Source: Numida meleagris
Taxonomy: Eukaryota > Chordata > Aves > Galliformes > Numididae
Direction of reading: 5' to 3'
Assembly (NCBI RefSeq): GCF_002078875.1
Contig: NC_034420.1
Location: forward strand, 6,199,814 to 6,263,813
DNA length: 64,000 bases
The translations under genes and the position numbers were made by a program. Positions within the stretch are counted from its first letter, which is position 1. The number at the start of each line of letters is the position of its first letter. Positions 1 to 12,504 of this stretch are shown here, piece by piece. Under the pieces are notes generated by a model. The model did no database searches. It was not told where the DNA came from and worked only from the letters and a program-made list of their open reading frames with translations.

Positions 1-491
1 AGGATGGTTTGCCAAACTTGTGGAAGATAACAAAGCAGTCCAAAGAATTCACGAGTATAGGTACTCAAAGACAAATCTAGTTTAAAACAAAGAAAAGAAA
101 CCAAGCAAGGTTCTCCCCTCCCAGCAGTGACAGTCTGTCAGGAAGTTAAAACAGGCTGGAGAAACATTCCTAAACAAGGTTCCTGAGAAATTCTTGAGAA
201 TAAGTAGTAACAAAGTTCTCAATCAAAATTTCAATGTGAACAAAAAGCCTTTAGTGACTTAAAGAAAAATCATTTTATTTCCTTTCTGTGGTCCAAGTAG
301 TAACTGAAAAATGTAAAATGATACCTTTGGGTGGGTGACTTTCTGTTCTGCCTTTGTATGTACTGAGCAGGTGTTGGTAATTTCCAACAATTTAGAAGTG
401 CTAAAAGGAGATGCATTAAACTTTAGTTGCTTGTGTATTACCTTTAGCTGTGCCCAGCTATGACATGGATTGTAATTGACCTTGAACCACT

Positions 492-514
492 TAAAATAAA
501 TAAATAAAATAAAA
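492..514. repeat. (AAAT)n simple repeat
   Basis: A short imperfect run of AAAT units, visible directly in the sequence. Low-complexity DNA with no inferred function. Confidence 0.8.
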
Positions 515-3500
515 GGAAATGTCCTCAAGTGATTTGAATACTAAGAATGATACGATATGCTGCAGCATGGAGGAACCTGCATGTAATGAATCTGAACTCC
601 ATTTTGTATATCTCATTTTTTCAAATCCAATATACTCTTCACAGTACTTTGACTATAGTACTTCTCCTGGGCTCCGTAGCAGGATCTGCTGGCTGGTCCT
701 TCAAGATTAGTCATCCTTTGTGCTGGGCGAATAAGGATGCTGGAAATTTGCTTGTGTTACCATCAAATCCCTCTTTGTTTTTAGTCTCTGTTGCTGGGAA
801 GCCTCGATATTTTCTTATTTTTAAGGCAGTTTATTTTAAATGATAATATTTTAATCAGTGTCTCTGTGTCAGTTTAAAGAATTTTAACTCTGATTCTGTT
901 ATTTTTTTCATATTTGGCACTGTGAATAACTGCTTTATTGCACTTAGAAACATTTTCACAAAACTGTGTTCACTTTAAAACTGTTAAAATTTAATCCCTA
1001 AGATATGTAGAGCAGTATGAATTTAATTTTAGTTAATTATATTACAGAGACATAGACCTAGAGTACTTGTTATAGACGGCCTTTCATAGTGGCCTGTGAT
1101 CCTGTTCCTCCTTAAGAGAGAAATTAATGAATAAATGTGGAGAGGTTATAATTTAGTCTGCTTTGCCAAGGTAATACGCAGAAGCACTTAAATGCTAAAG
1201 TATTAAATTGAAAATGTTTTAAAATTTTATACTTACCTGTTGAAATCTTTACTGCGCAGTCAAAATACAGCGTGAATTGCCCTTTTCAAATTCTCATCTG
1301 ATGCGGTTCTGTTCTTCAGAGGATTTCAGTTGCTGTGGGTTTTAAGGTGTGTTTTATCTGAAGTTTGAAACAGTAATCTGGATGCCAGCTCAGTGGATTT
1401 TGCAATTTACTTTGATTTCTTATGTTGAAAAGAACTTCTGTCTTCAAAAATAGTTGGTGTAACCTACTCTAATTTTCACTCTTCTAAGGAGTGCAGTGTG
1501 ATAACTATCTCTGAAATTGTGGCATTGATTTCAGGAGATAGAAGCTCATGCTGTAAGTTAAAGACTGCTGACAGACTGGACAGTATGTCATGATAATAGT
1601 TCCAGGTGAACTATTATAACATGAAATGCCGTTAAGTAATGTTAACCTTCCTTCTTGTGCCTGGTCACTTTTGAAAATTTTGCATTTATTTTTATTCTAA
1701 ACCCTGCAGCAGCATCGGCTTCGTGGTAGCTCCAGCACTTGCGTAGATGCAAACTGACCTAAGGGAGACAAGTTTAACGCAGATACCTGCTCAGGGATGA
1801 CACACTCACAAAAATTCATGTGACAATGAGATGGGAGTAAGAGGAGCTAACTGCTTTCAAGAAAGAAGGAAGAGTATTTCCTGTTACACCAACATCAGCT
1901 TTCCTTTTTGTGGACCAGAGAATGGGAGGTGTGAGCTGGATAGCACCTCGTTTTGAATAGGAAGGATAACTTGTTTGGTGTATGACACTGCTAGTAAATA
2001 CTTTTGTCTTTCTACTTTCCTTTGGGAAATAGTTTCAGTGATTTCTTTTTCCACACTAAGCACCCAAATCCTTTTCCTAATCACTGTGCTGAGTAATTGT
2101 CTCACTTAGTACACTTTCTTTGTCTTCGTTGCTTGCTTCCAGGCAAATTATTTTGCAATTGTGTTCGCTGAAGTGCTCTTGCCATCTGTTGGAGCAATCA
2201 CTTAAATGATTGAAGTTCGTTTAAAGATGCTTGTGCTGTCATTTATTTTCGGTGCCTCAAATTCTTGTGTCATCCGCAAACCTTGGAAGCTTGTCCTTAA
2301 TATTGGTACTACGTATGATCTGTTGTGGTGAGAAGGTCTTTGGAAAATCAATGAGAAATTTCAGTGGTTACTTTTTGAGAGGTTTCAGTGTTTAAAAAAA
2401 AAAAGTTCAAAGTAGTCAGCTTAAAAAATCCTTTGAGTTGTGATTTTGTTCTGAGATGGAAATGATATGAGTAATCTAAAGTGATAAATGGTTTCTGAGG
2501 AGTCTTCAGTCTGACACAGCAATGGGTGAAAGTGAATAGTCTTTGTCCTAACCTTTCTATTTTTCAAGCTACTTTTTTCCTTATTCTTGCATTCAGTCTT
2601 ACAGATTAGCAAAATCATAATAGAGATAACTGAGGACTGACACAAGTTTTATGAACACTTTTCAAGGGTAGCTGTAAACTCTGTTGATTTACGTCTACTC
2701 TATTTTCTGTATTCATACAGCTATTTAATCTCTTCAGGCTTGAGAGACTGAATTGCCCATTCATAAGAATGTAGGATTTTCTGTATATTAGGTTACTTCT
2801 ATACATCGGCCTGGACTGAGAGAAGCTTCACTGTGTGCTTAACTGGCATTTAAACATCGGTGTTTATTTTTCTTGAGATGATGCAAAGACTGCATGCGCT
2901 TTTAACATATTCTGTGAAGAGTGTTGGAGGAAGAGTCTGATGAGGAAGGAAGTGCTCAGTGTTCTCACTGTCAGGAAAATTTCCTTGTCTCTGCTCAAGG
3001 ATTTGGTTGAGACATCACTAAATACAATGTCTGTTCACTTTGTATTCTAAGCATAGAAAAGTACTTACTATCAACTTGAAATTCAGCAAAAGTCAGAATT
3101 CTTGACAGTCTGAATCTAAGATTGATTAGTGAAAGGGCATGGCCATTTGTTGTTTAAGCCTGTTGTGAACTTTATAGAGTGGTCCTATTGCTAGTGATTG
3201 AATGCCGTATATACAGAGTACTATAATCTGTACTGTTAAGTGTATGTAAATTCAAGTGAAGTTTTATACAGATGTAAATCTGGAAATAATTGGATGACTA
3301 AGACTAAAGACCAGAATGATATCCAGTGCTGTTTTAAGTAGCTCATTATGGAATTGAGTTCAGCAAGTGCGGTCTGTTTAAAGTATGGGGGCTCAGACAT
3401 GTAACCTGCGGAAACGTAGCACACCTGTACATACCTGTGCTAGCTCTTGAGCAGCCTGAAAAAGACTGAAAACATGCCCCTGCTCTCAAAGCTTGTTCTG

Positions 3501-5107
3501 CTTTCTCTCTGGCATTGCAACTTCTGCTCTGCTAAGGAATAATGAATATTATGAGCTCCTGAATGGGAGTCGGGAGCTCCTTAGCCAATGGGAAGATCAC
3601 TCTGACCTGAGGCTGGAGGAACCACCCATGCAACACAAATTATGGAATAAGAGACAGAGTTTAAAACAAAAAACAACAAAGCCACCACTGACAACAAAAT
3701 GTGACTGAGAAATCACATCTTCCTAATTAAACCCTGTAGTTATTCTGTGCATGAAGTGGCTGTTGTTAGTTGCAGTACTCATCTATGTACGTACTATGTT
3801 TTCATGGTCTAGATAGCTCTTAGGAAGAGGTGTGAGGTAGTCTTAACGTGGAATTAGAGCAATGCAAGGAATTGTGATGAGATGCATATTCAAATAAGCT
3901 CAAGAAAACTTGCTTGCTCCTTGGGAAAATTTATTTTTCAAGAACCGCCTTACCATATGGCCACACTTGATCAAGATTACTAATTTTCTTTTTATTAAAT
4001 CTATAAGCCTCTGAAGCTGCAGGAAAGCCTGATGTAATTAAAAAGAAGGCCACCCAAGCCTTATTGTATGTTTTTTCCATTAGTCCTCACCTGAACTTTG
4101 TGTGTGCTCACACATACGTATGAATATCATTAAAGTTATAGGATACATTTCTTCGAAAATACATCTTGAAAAACAAGAGAATTTATAGGAATTCAAATGA
4201 AATGCAAATATATTTATTTTTCTACAATGCAAGCAAAAGAACAGCTTGTTTCAAGAAAAGAGAGATTATATAAAAAGGAACATTTCACCACTCCTTGGTT
4301 TTTCATAAAGAAAAACATCTGATGCCCACTGTGTGCCTGCACTTGGTGTGACAGTACAGTAAGATATTTTAAGATACTGCAGGATTAAGAGAATTACATA
4401 ATAGTCTGTTCCAGTAGACCTAAATTCCTGTAACTAACATTTCTAAGGGAAGAAAAGAGTTTGGAAGTTTTAACTTTGTTTCACTTCTTATAAAAAGTTT
4501 AGTTTGGCTTAGGAGGTTGGATGCAGCATGATGCATTTTTATGCATGTAAGCCTTTTTTTTTTTAAGTACTAATCAAGCATGTGCTGTCTTGACTTATAT
4601 AAATAACTCTGAAGAGGCTAGTTGTGAGAATGCTATGAATGCAAGAATAATATCAAGTAATAGCAATGATATTGCCTGCTCAGGGTAGCTATATAGTAGC
4701 CCAGATGTAGAATGGGTGTTTTCAGCTGGATTGTAGGCTTCACTCCAGCTGCAAGAGGGAGGGAAATATGAGGCCTGGGAGAGCCGGACTAATATGAAAA
4801 TCAGCTGTTTTATTTCTAGAACAACAGGAATTTGCACATATTTATCAAGGAGGAAGTGATGTTGTGAGACAGTATTTCTAATAACAAAGATGGTCTTTTT
4901 ATTAACAGCTGAATAATGGAATGATGGGAAAACACAAAATATTGAGGGCTCTGTTATGGTAAGATTGCTAAGACTCAGCTATCAAGGTTGAAAGTTATAT
5001 GAACATGCTGGGGAAGATTGAGCTGTTGTTAAGCACCAGTGCAGAGCCCCAGATATTTGCAAAATAATTAGGGTGACCATGAACTTCAGAAAAGAGCAGT
5101 TGCCTGC

Positions 5108-5124
5108 AAAAAAAAAAAAAAAAA
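5108..5124. repeat. A17 homopolymer
   Basis: Seventeen consecutive A residues followed by AGCTTTTTTAG-like sequence. There is no recognisable retroelement body 5' of it, so I do not call it a retrotransposon tail. Confidence 0.85.
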
Positions 5125-8100
5125 GCTTTTTTAGATGACCATGTTACCACTGAAGTCTGTGATTGTCTAACTAACTGAGCATGCGTAGGTTGGAAACTGT
5201 GGTCTGTATAAATAAAATTGAAGCTTTTTCTTGTAACTGTGTTTCCTTCTGTGACAAGATGGATGCAAGCTTAGGCCTCTGTTAAATTATGACCCCATTT
5301 TTTTTTGTCTGCCAGTATGGCAGTTATGTGAGTACCACATGGATAGAGCTGGGATGGGATGCCTATTGAATGGAGTTGAAAGAAAACACTGTCTGACTAA
5401 ACTAGTGTTTTGTGTTCAATATTCAAAGTTTAGGGAACTCTCTGTTGTCTCACCAGATATTCTGTTGTGGAGGAGAGCAAAATGACCTATCTCCTCCTCT
5501 TAGAACTGTGTGAAAGCATGAAGCTGAATGCAGACCTTGAGGATGGAGGCAATGCTTCTAAGGCTGTGTGCTGTTGAAGAGAGTAAACCTACTGTACCGT
5601 ACCTAGCCATAAACATTAGTTGCCTTCCCTCCTATTGAAATATTGACTTTATTGAAGACATTGAGTGTGATTTAAAAAGTGAGTAGTTCTTCCCTCTGTA
5701 TTTTGGTCTTGCTTCTTTTGACTGCTTAAGTTCCCTGGCCCTCCTGAAGGTGGGAGCCGGCACGAGGCAGAGGAGGCAGACTGACTGAGGACTCAGAGAT
5801 TACAGGACTGGTCCCTTCAATTCAGCACGGAACTAAAACTGACATTATTGAAGCTTGAGGGTGTCATTTGAGGAAATTGAGGTTGGGTATGATGCCCATA
5901 GAAGAAATCGTTTCCTTGTCTAGACCACTTGTCCTTATTTGCGTGCTGCAGCCTGCTGACTGCTCATTGTGCCAATACAACTATCTTGGGGCTGTGCTGT
6001 AAAAATAACTCCTGTACAGTCAGTCTTGCTGTCTCTCCCAGCAGGAGTGTCTGCTGGGTCACGCCAGAGCTGGAGAAACCCTTCTGCTGTCCTTGGCTGC
6101 TTCAGCAGCCGTACCTTGACCCTTGTTGCAGAAACAGAAGGACATGTGTAAGTGTTTTGTAGGACGAGTTCAGTTGGTGTGCTTCCAGACCTGAACTCAC
6201 TATCCAGTTGCAGGAAGACCACTGTGTGTCTCAGTGCTGGGTGCTTGTGTGTTATGCTGAAATATGCTGCTGACTGAGGAGGCGTCCAGTACATGCAGGA
6301 GTGTGAGCCAGGCTTCTGGTGTTCTGTTTCAATACAGGAAAATCTGCTAAGGTCTGAAGATGATACAGGTTTCTCTGACCGTTCAGTTATTTTGTCCATT
6401 TGGGATCCAAGCCCAGCTATTAGGGCAGTCTGCTCTAGTCAGGTGGCATAAATACTGACTCACCTTTTGGCTCCTTCTGCTCAGGATAGTATTTTATTTC
6501 AGCTGTAGTCTTCGTGCTTTGAACACCTTGTGCTGTGTGCTGCCAGGCACCCAGAACACCCTTTGGTGTCTCAGACTAAGTAGACCTTTCTGGCAAGGTT
6601 CACTAAACGGCTCCTTCATTATCTTAAATCTGTCAACCTGAAATAATACACAGGGGAAGGTCTGGGTTATGGGTCTCTCATTATGGAACCTGGATGAAAT
6701 TGGGAAGAAATGTTGCGCCTAATGCATATGGCCACTGTTTGCATGGAGGAAGTCCAACCCCAGGTGATATCATCCCTGGTGGCAGGCCAGGATCCTTTTC
6801 CTGCCAAGGCCTGCAGGTAGAATGCTAGGCAGGTTGGTATCAGCTGTGTTGTGAGAGATCTCTGTGGGAAAGGTTTTGTGATCTTAGGAAAGTGTTTATT
6901 CTCTCTTCCTTTCTAAATATGGGAAAAGTAGAACGTAACTTGCTACAGTGTATGGTGAAGCTGGTGATTGTAAGGGCTCTGAAAACTAAAATACATAAAT
7001 AACACGTATTTATCTAAATACCATTTAAAATTAAAATTACAGGTTGGGTTATGCAGACTGTAGCTACTAGAAGCAGAGAGCTACTAAGTGAATTTTAGTA
7101 CCTGCTAGCATTGTCATATACAGTTAATAGGGACCTTGTTGTTCTTGAGATCCCTCAGAGAGCAGCAGATAGGTTTTGCACTGTGTGTGAAATGAGCAGA
7201 ACAACCTGAATTTCCTCAAGCAGATCTTGATTGAAAACCACTCTGGGCAGTAACCTGATGGCTTGCCTCTTGTTGAAGCAGCTCAGAACAAGACAGTGAG
7301 TTATTTAAAGTAGGCAGTACATGTCTCTGAAGAGCACACAGCTATTTTTCCAGTCTGAAATCCAGATGCATGGTTTTAGAAGAGGCAGAATAGAAGTCTC
7401 TTGCTTGATCTGTTCTTAAATTATGTTTAATTTTGGATATAGAATAATTTTGTAAAAATAATTAGTTTTCACGGATCTTTGGTTTTGTATAGTGATATAT
7501 TAGTGAATAAAACTGCCAAAAGTTCCTGACAAATTCTGTATATTAGTTATCACTTGATTACAGGGGAGAAAATATGGGACAAGTATAAATTTCATGGTGT
7601 GTGCATAGCAGCATTAAAAGCTGTGACTTCAGAAATGTCTGTTTGAATTAAGGTGTACATTTTGTTTGAAATCTCCTGTATGTAATACATTTTCAAGCTG
7701 TTTACATGCTTAAAGAATGTAGCTGAGTAAGGACACTGGAGAGCACATTTTGTCTTTTTTTCTAAAATCTTAATTAAATTGAAATTGCGGTTGAATTCAG
7801 TGGGAGAGAAAGCTGTCTGAGCAATACTTTAAAAGTTTGGTTTGGTGTTTGAAGATCTACAAGGAAAAGGGCTGCAGCTGAAGTACGTGCTGCATAATTG
7901 GCCTGACTTTAAAAGCTCTCTAACTTGACTTTCCAGGAAAATCTGTCCTCTCCAGTAGCATCTCCCATGAGAATAAATGGAAAAAGTGATTGTGACAGAA
8001 CAGTGCACTTCTGTGAATTGTGATCTGGGTTTGACTTGCAATTATTTCTTTTCTTCTTCCTTGTCAGTCGTACCATTCAGATACCGTAAAGGTGTACCCT

Positions 8101-8678
8101 CCTTGCTTGTCCTAACAGTTTCTCTATATGGTTAAGATTTCTAGCTTCATTTTATATTGATCTAAGAAGTGAAGAGACTGAGAGAAAATGCACGTGTTTT
8201 ACTACCAGAGAAATACGCGGTGGTTGAAGTGTAGCCCAGTGCTGAAGGATCCTCATGCATCCAAATGGCAGTGTCACAGCTGTATTTGGGAGCAACTCTT
8301 TTGGAAGTAAGCGACTCTATCTAGAGCTTAGGAATTGGAGCCATTTAAGCAATTAGATGAGGATCTTTATGAATTCCCAAAGACACATTGTTGAGGGCTT
8401 TAGCCAATTTCTTTGTAAGGTACCCAAAGCTACGCCTGATCTCTGTAGTGGAGGAGAACTCGAACACCACACGCTGGATAGCTCTCTGTTTCTTAGGAGG
8501 ACCTTAGGTGAACACTCAAGTTGAGCATGGCTTTGCTATGCTTAGCACAATCTCTTATGCTACAGGTGTTCTCCAAATGATTTTACAATTTGAATCTTCA
8601 AATGTGCAACAATTCTTGTATAATAATGATAAAATAAAGCATTCACTGGAATTGCCAGCACACAATTTTCTTCATCTT

Positions 8679-9003
8679 CATAGAATTGTAGAGTAGCTTT
8701 GGGTTGGAAGGGATTGCAAAGCTCGTCTAGTTCTAACCGCCCTGCTGGTGACAAAGTTGCCACTTAGTAGATCATGCTGCTCAGTGCCTCATCCAACCTG
8801 GCCTTGAACACCTCCAGAGGTGGGGCATCCGCAACTTCTCTGGGCAGCCTGTGTCAGGGCCTCACCACCCTAACATCTAATCTAAATCTCCCCTCTTTCA
8901 GTTTAAAACCATTCTTCCTTGTCCTATCAATATCAGACCATGTGAAAAGTTGGTCTCCCTCCTGCTTATTAGCTCTATTTGAGTACTGGAAGGCCACAGT
9001 TAA
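8679..9003 (-). mobile_element. CR1 LINE, 3' fragment
   Basis: Chicken Repeat 1 is a non-LTR retrotransposon; most genomic copies are 5'-truncated, as here. The minus-strand element begins at the plus-strand left edge with CATAGAAT, the reverse complement of the CR1 tail octamer, followed by the TTGGAAGGGA block, the TCCAACCTGGCCTTGAACACC block, GGGCAGCCTGTGTCAG and CCATTCTTCCTTGTCCTATCA, all in the order expected of a reversed CR1 3' end. Its inner edge (AGTACTGGAAGGCCACA) abuts the next CR1 within about 5 bp. The reading frame is broken by stops. Sequence decay suggests an old insertion; the subfamily was not assigned. Confidence 0.93.
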
Positions 9004-9007
9004 ATTT

Positions 9008-9557
9008 CATGGAATCTCAGGGGTTGGAAGGTAGCTCTGGAGGTCATTTAGTCCAATCCCTCTGCTAAAGCAGGTTCCCTAGAGTAGGAAGCGTTCGGGC
9101 AGGTTTTGAATATCTCCAGAGAAGGAGGATCCACAGCCTCTCTGGGCAGCTTGTTCCAGTGCTCTGTAGCCATCTAAGTTTTTCTTCATGTTTGTTTGGA
9201 ATTTCCTGTGTTCCAGTTTGTGCTCGTTGCCTTTTCTCCCTGGAGCTTTCGCTTCCGCAAGCTAAACAAGCTCAGCTCCTTGAACCTTTCTTCACAGGAG
9301 AGATGCTCTAGCCCTCTGAGTATCTTCATGGCCTCATCTGGACCCGCTCCAGCAGCATCACATCTTTCTTGTGATGTGTGCCCCAGGCCTGGACACAGTA
9401 CTGCGAGTGGGGCCTCCCAAGGGGAGAGCAGAGGGGGACAGCCACCTCCCTTGCCCTGCTGCCCCTCCTCATTTGGTGCAGCCTGGAATACTATTGGCCT
9501 TCCAGGCTGCAAGTGTATACTGCTGGCTCATATCAAGTTCTTGACGTGTTAGTGGTG
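9008..9557 (-). mobile_element. CR1 LINE, longer 3' fragment
   Basis: A second reversed CR1, starting at CATGGAATCTCAGGGGTTGG and running through GGGCAGCTTGTTCCAGTGC, GCTAAACAAGCTCAGCTCCTTGAACC, the GAGAGATGCTCTAGCCC block, CTGGACCCGCTCCAGCA and ATTGGCCTTCCAGGCTGCAAG. It covers the last part of the reverse transcriptase ORF and the short 3' UTR. Open frames of 108-118 codons on either strand within it are by-products of the repeat and not genes. The right boundary is approximate. It lies in the same orientation as, and directly adjacent to, the CR1 on its left. Confidence 0.93.
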
Positions 9558-11674
9558 ACTCATACAGTTTTTCTTAAATAAGCTTTTCCAAGTTTGTTTA
9601 TTTCTTCTGTAGTCAGCACTAGAATTAGTATTGTTCTATCATGAAAAACCTCATTCCTAGTTTTCTCTCTCTCATTTTGTGACAGACTACTATAGTTGTA
9701 TGAAGGATTGACTATTATGCTGACTTTTTATTTAGTCTGAAATCAGCTTCTATTAAGTGGTTTCTACTCAGCAGAGGAGAAGTGTAACACACCAGAATTT
9801 AATTAGTGTGCTGTTTTGTTGGTTATGTATCACCAATGGTTGTAGCTAGTAATTCTGAGACAAATTACAGAAGGGATGCATTCAGAAGGCAGGAAAGGAG
9901 CAGGAAATAAAATAGAAATGTAAGTTGAGTTCACCTGTGACATCAGAAGTTGTTTTTTTTCTTCTCCTTAGCCTCTTAAATGTTGGCCTCAGTATTTGCT
10001 TTCAGGGGTGTTCAAGGAGATCAATTAGCCCTTCCCGTTGCCTGACTTTTAGTCTTTCTTTGTCAACAATACTACCCAGTTAAAAATGATTGTAGTGTCA
10101 ATTTCCCTATGAAAATTACCAGAGATGATTAATTTAAGCAAGGCATAGAGGCAAAGGCAAAAGCCTGCTTCATCTACTCGCAACCAATTGTATTGATTTA
10201 TGGAGATGAAAAATTCCAAGGACCTGATTATGTACTTAAAGCTATAGTAGTGTGTTTTCAGTTCATGCGCAAAAATATTATGGAGATTTTAGGCCAAAGA
10301 TTCGTTCTTTTCATTGAAGATAAAAATAGGAGAATTACCAGAGAATATAAAGAGATGATGAGGAGACAAATAAATCTCCAGGGATCTAGTCTATTTAGAG
10401 ATTTGTCTCTGTTAAAGGATATAGTGAGTGATTGTTGTTAGAAAAATGGTTCACGTGTGTTATAGGGTACTTCAAAAAAAAATCAGTTCTGCATAGTTTA
10501 AAATTATTGTTCTTGTAGAGTAGTATAGTGGCAAGAGGTCCCACATGGATTTCTTTAAACTTAGTTTTTATTAATGGATAGAAATTGTTCCTGATGTAGA
10601 GCTTGCTTTTTTTTAAATTGATTTATAACAGGAGATTGTAAAAGTAAACATTTTTTAATGACTTTTCATAATTACAGCTAAATCATTACAGACTGTGATT
10701 TCTCCTGCACCTCATCTTTCTTTGCAGGTTTGCCAGTTCCCTCATAGTCATCTTTGTAAGATAAGGATTTCCAAGGCTGGTTCTTAGCACGTCTCTTGTC
10801 CTAATTCAGCTTTATCTGAATACGGTTTTAACAGAAGGCCTCTTATTCAACCCTAGTGATATTTCGCAAAGTAAATTTGCTGTCAGGGCTGGAATATAAA
10901 GAAGAAATCAGAAGTAAAATCAACTTTACCCAAAATATAAATACAGCTGGACTAATCACTTCAGTGATTCTAAGATTGTAAGTAACAGATGCAGAGCTTA
11001 ATTACATAAAATACTAGTCTAACAAGATGAAAAACAGATAATGAAGCCCTTTCTAACTCAGCTGTAGAAGTCTTGTTCAGACTTCTACCATGAATTTCTT
11101 CCTTTGATCTGGAAATGAAATGTTTCCTCCAATTAAACACCCTATTGTTTAAAAATCCAATTGTTCTCTGAGTCTAAGCCCAGTTTATTTCTTTGGGGCT
11201 TCTTTGGGAAATTGCACAGGTGTTTCTTATGTTTTTTTTGTTTTTCTCTTTACCCTGCTTACAAATGCTCCAACTTGAATGAATTAAAAGTTGTGGTTGT
11301 ACAGTTCTCCCAGCAATTGTTTGACTATCAGGTACGCATAAGAAAAATCATTAGCATGTTTTTTTCTGCATCTTGGGAAAGAATGTCTTGTTACATATAC
11401 ATGGAGACAAAAAAAGTTCCCTGGGAGATTAACTGTTACTTATTCCCAGTTTTGAAAATCACAGCAGAACTTGAAATGGTATTTTAAGTGTTTTTATTCT
11501 TAGTGGGCTTTGAATCAAGTGCTGAAGGTAGAACTCTGGCCCTTGTTCATTTAAAAATATCTTAAAGGCATGGGTTGGAGGATCTCTGAGGTACCACAAG
11601 AGGACATCCATTTCTTATCTTTGCCCTATAGCTTTTGCTTTGAATCTTTCCTCCAAAGGAAAATGAGAGCTATG
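9558..11674. other. Unique non-coding sequence, nothing recognised
   Basis: AT-rich sequence between a CR1 and the mariner. An 82-codon open frame at 10193-10441 (plus) and a 108-codon frame at 11161-11487 (plus) have no recognisable motif and no convincing splice or promoter context. I see no repeat. Confidence 0.55.
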
Positions 11675-11767
11675 TAGGTCACTCTGAAAGTAATGCCTCT
11701 GGTTCTTTTCCATGGAAACTACAACAGATACAGAGAGAACAATAACAGCATTTGGTAGAGCAAATTC

Positions 11768-11953
11768 TCAGCTACACAACACTGTTTCAACATAGCCACC
11801 ACTATTAGCTGTGCATTTTTTCCAGTGATGAATGAGTTCCTTCATGTCGTGCTTGTAGAAAGAAAGAAATATCTGCACCAGTAGAGGTGACTTGTTGTTT
11901 CCCAGATGCTGTGATGGTGTTGTTGCTAGGAAAATGTTGCCCACATAGTCCAT
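11768..11953 (-). pseudogene. Mariner transposase C-terminal remnant
   Basis: A 61-codon open piece on the minus strand ending in an ELIHHWKKCTANSGGYVE-like sequence, which matches the typical end of mariner transposases (LVHRWQKCI..N.GDYVE). It is part of the interrupted mariner and is out of frame with FHLFGPMKDGL just 5' of it, so at least one frameshift separates them. Not a functional gene. Confidence 0.88.
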
Positions 11954-12008
11954 CTTTCATTGGTCCAAACAGATGGAATTAAGAGGGTGCCGAATTGGTT
12001 GTATACGA

Positions 12009-12504
12009 TGTGTGTGTCGCAGTTTGAAGAGTTAATCATGTGACACTCCTCCCTCCTTACAGGAGAAGGAGAGGGAACAGGAAAAAATGACTCAATAGAG
12101 ATAAAGGAACTAATTTATTAAAAGGAATGTGAGATAATACAGAATACTTAAGAATAATAAATCAAATGAACCAAAAATGGGAGGGGAGAGAGAGTCCGAG
12201 TCCTTATCATCAGGCACTCATGACTGGCCTCTTGGAAGGGCAGAGATCTCTGGCTCATCACTTGGAATTGGAAATCACGTGAAGAGTACTGGAGATTTCC
12301 GATCGCTGTAGTTTGTTTCTTTTCAGAGCATCTTCCTCTCCAAGAGCTGGAACCTGCATGAAAACAGCTGAGACTGCTGGAGCTAAGCCCCAGGAAGTGC
12401 AAATAGTCAAGACTGCCAGGAGCTGATCCAGAAAGTACAGCTCCCCGGCACTGTGCTCTAGGACCAAGCAGCTTGCTGCATGATGGGACAAGTCCCATCC
12501 CACA
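12009..12504 (-). mobile_element. Solo LTR of an avian endogenous retrovirus, nested in mariner
   Basis: A block of about 496 bp interrupts the mariner transposase between the position equivalent to the 'GWTV' residues (right side) and the 'YSPDLAPS' residues (left side). Read on the minus strand it begins TGTGGGATGGGAC and ends GCGACACACA, so it has the TG...CA ends of an LTR. On the same strand it carries a poly(A) signal AATAAA (12114-12119) about 105 nt before its end, as LTRs do. No gag, pol or env sequence is present, so it is a solo LTR left by recombination. Six bases flanking each side (ATACGA and GTATGA) are similar but not identical; a decayed target duplication is possible. The family was not identified. 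Confidence 0.8.
12482..12499. repeat. Perfect 8-bp inverted repeat near LTR 5' end
   Basis: GATGGGAC and GTCCCATC are separated by two bases close to the 5' end (minus strand) of the nested LTR. Visible directly; possibly a binding palindrome in the LTR U3, though this is inference. Confidence 0.75.

Larger units (their letters stand above)
1..8678. other. Unique AT-rich non-coding sequence, no gene seen
   Basis: No reading frame in this stretch resembles a known protein and I recognised no interspersed repeat. It holds only low-complexity DNA: an (AAAT)-type tract near 492-514, A runs near 2394-2404 and 5108-5124, and T-rich tracts near 4554-4564. The longest open frame, 154 codons on the minus strand at 5935-6399, sits in a locally GC-richer patch and has no recognisable domain; a frame of that length is expected about once by chance in a window of this size and composition. 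Old, diverged repeats could be hidden here. Confidence 0.6.

Noticed and set aside
5935..6399. A 154-codon minus-strand open frame, the longest in the window
   Set aside because: It has no recognisable domain, signal or repeat. It lies in a GC-richer patch where stops are rarer and is overlapped by open frames on the other strand. A frame of this length is expected roughly by chance in 64 kb.
9186..9581. Open frames of 67-118 codons on both strands
   Set aside because: They lie wholly or mostly inside the minus-strand CR1 fragment and are by-products of its composition.
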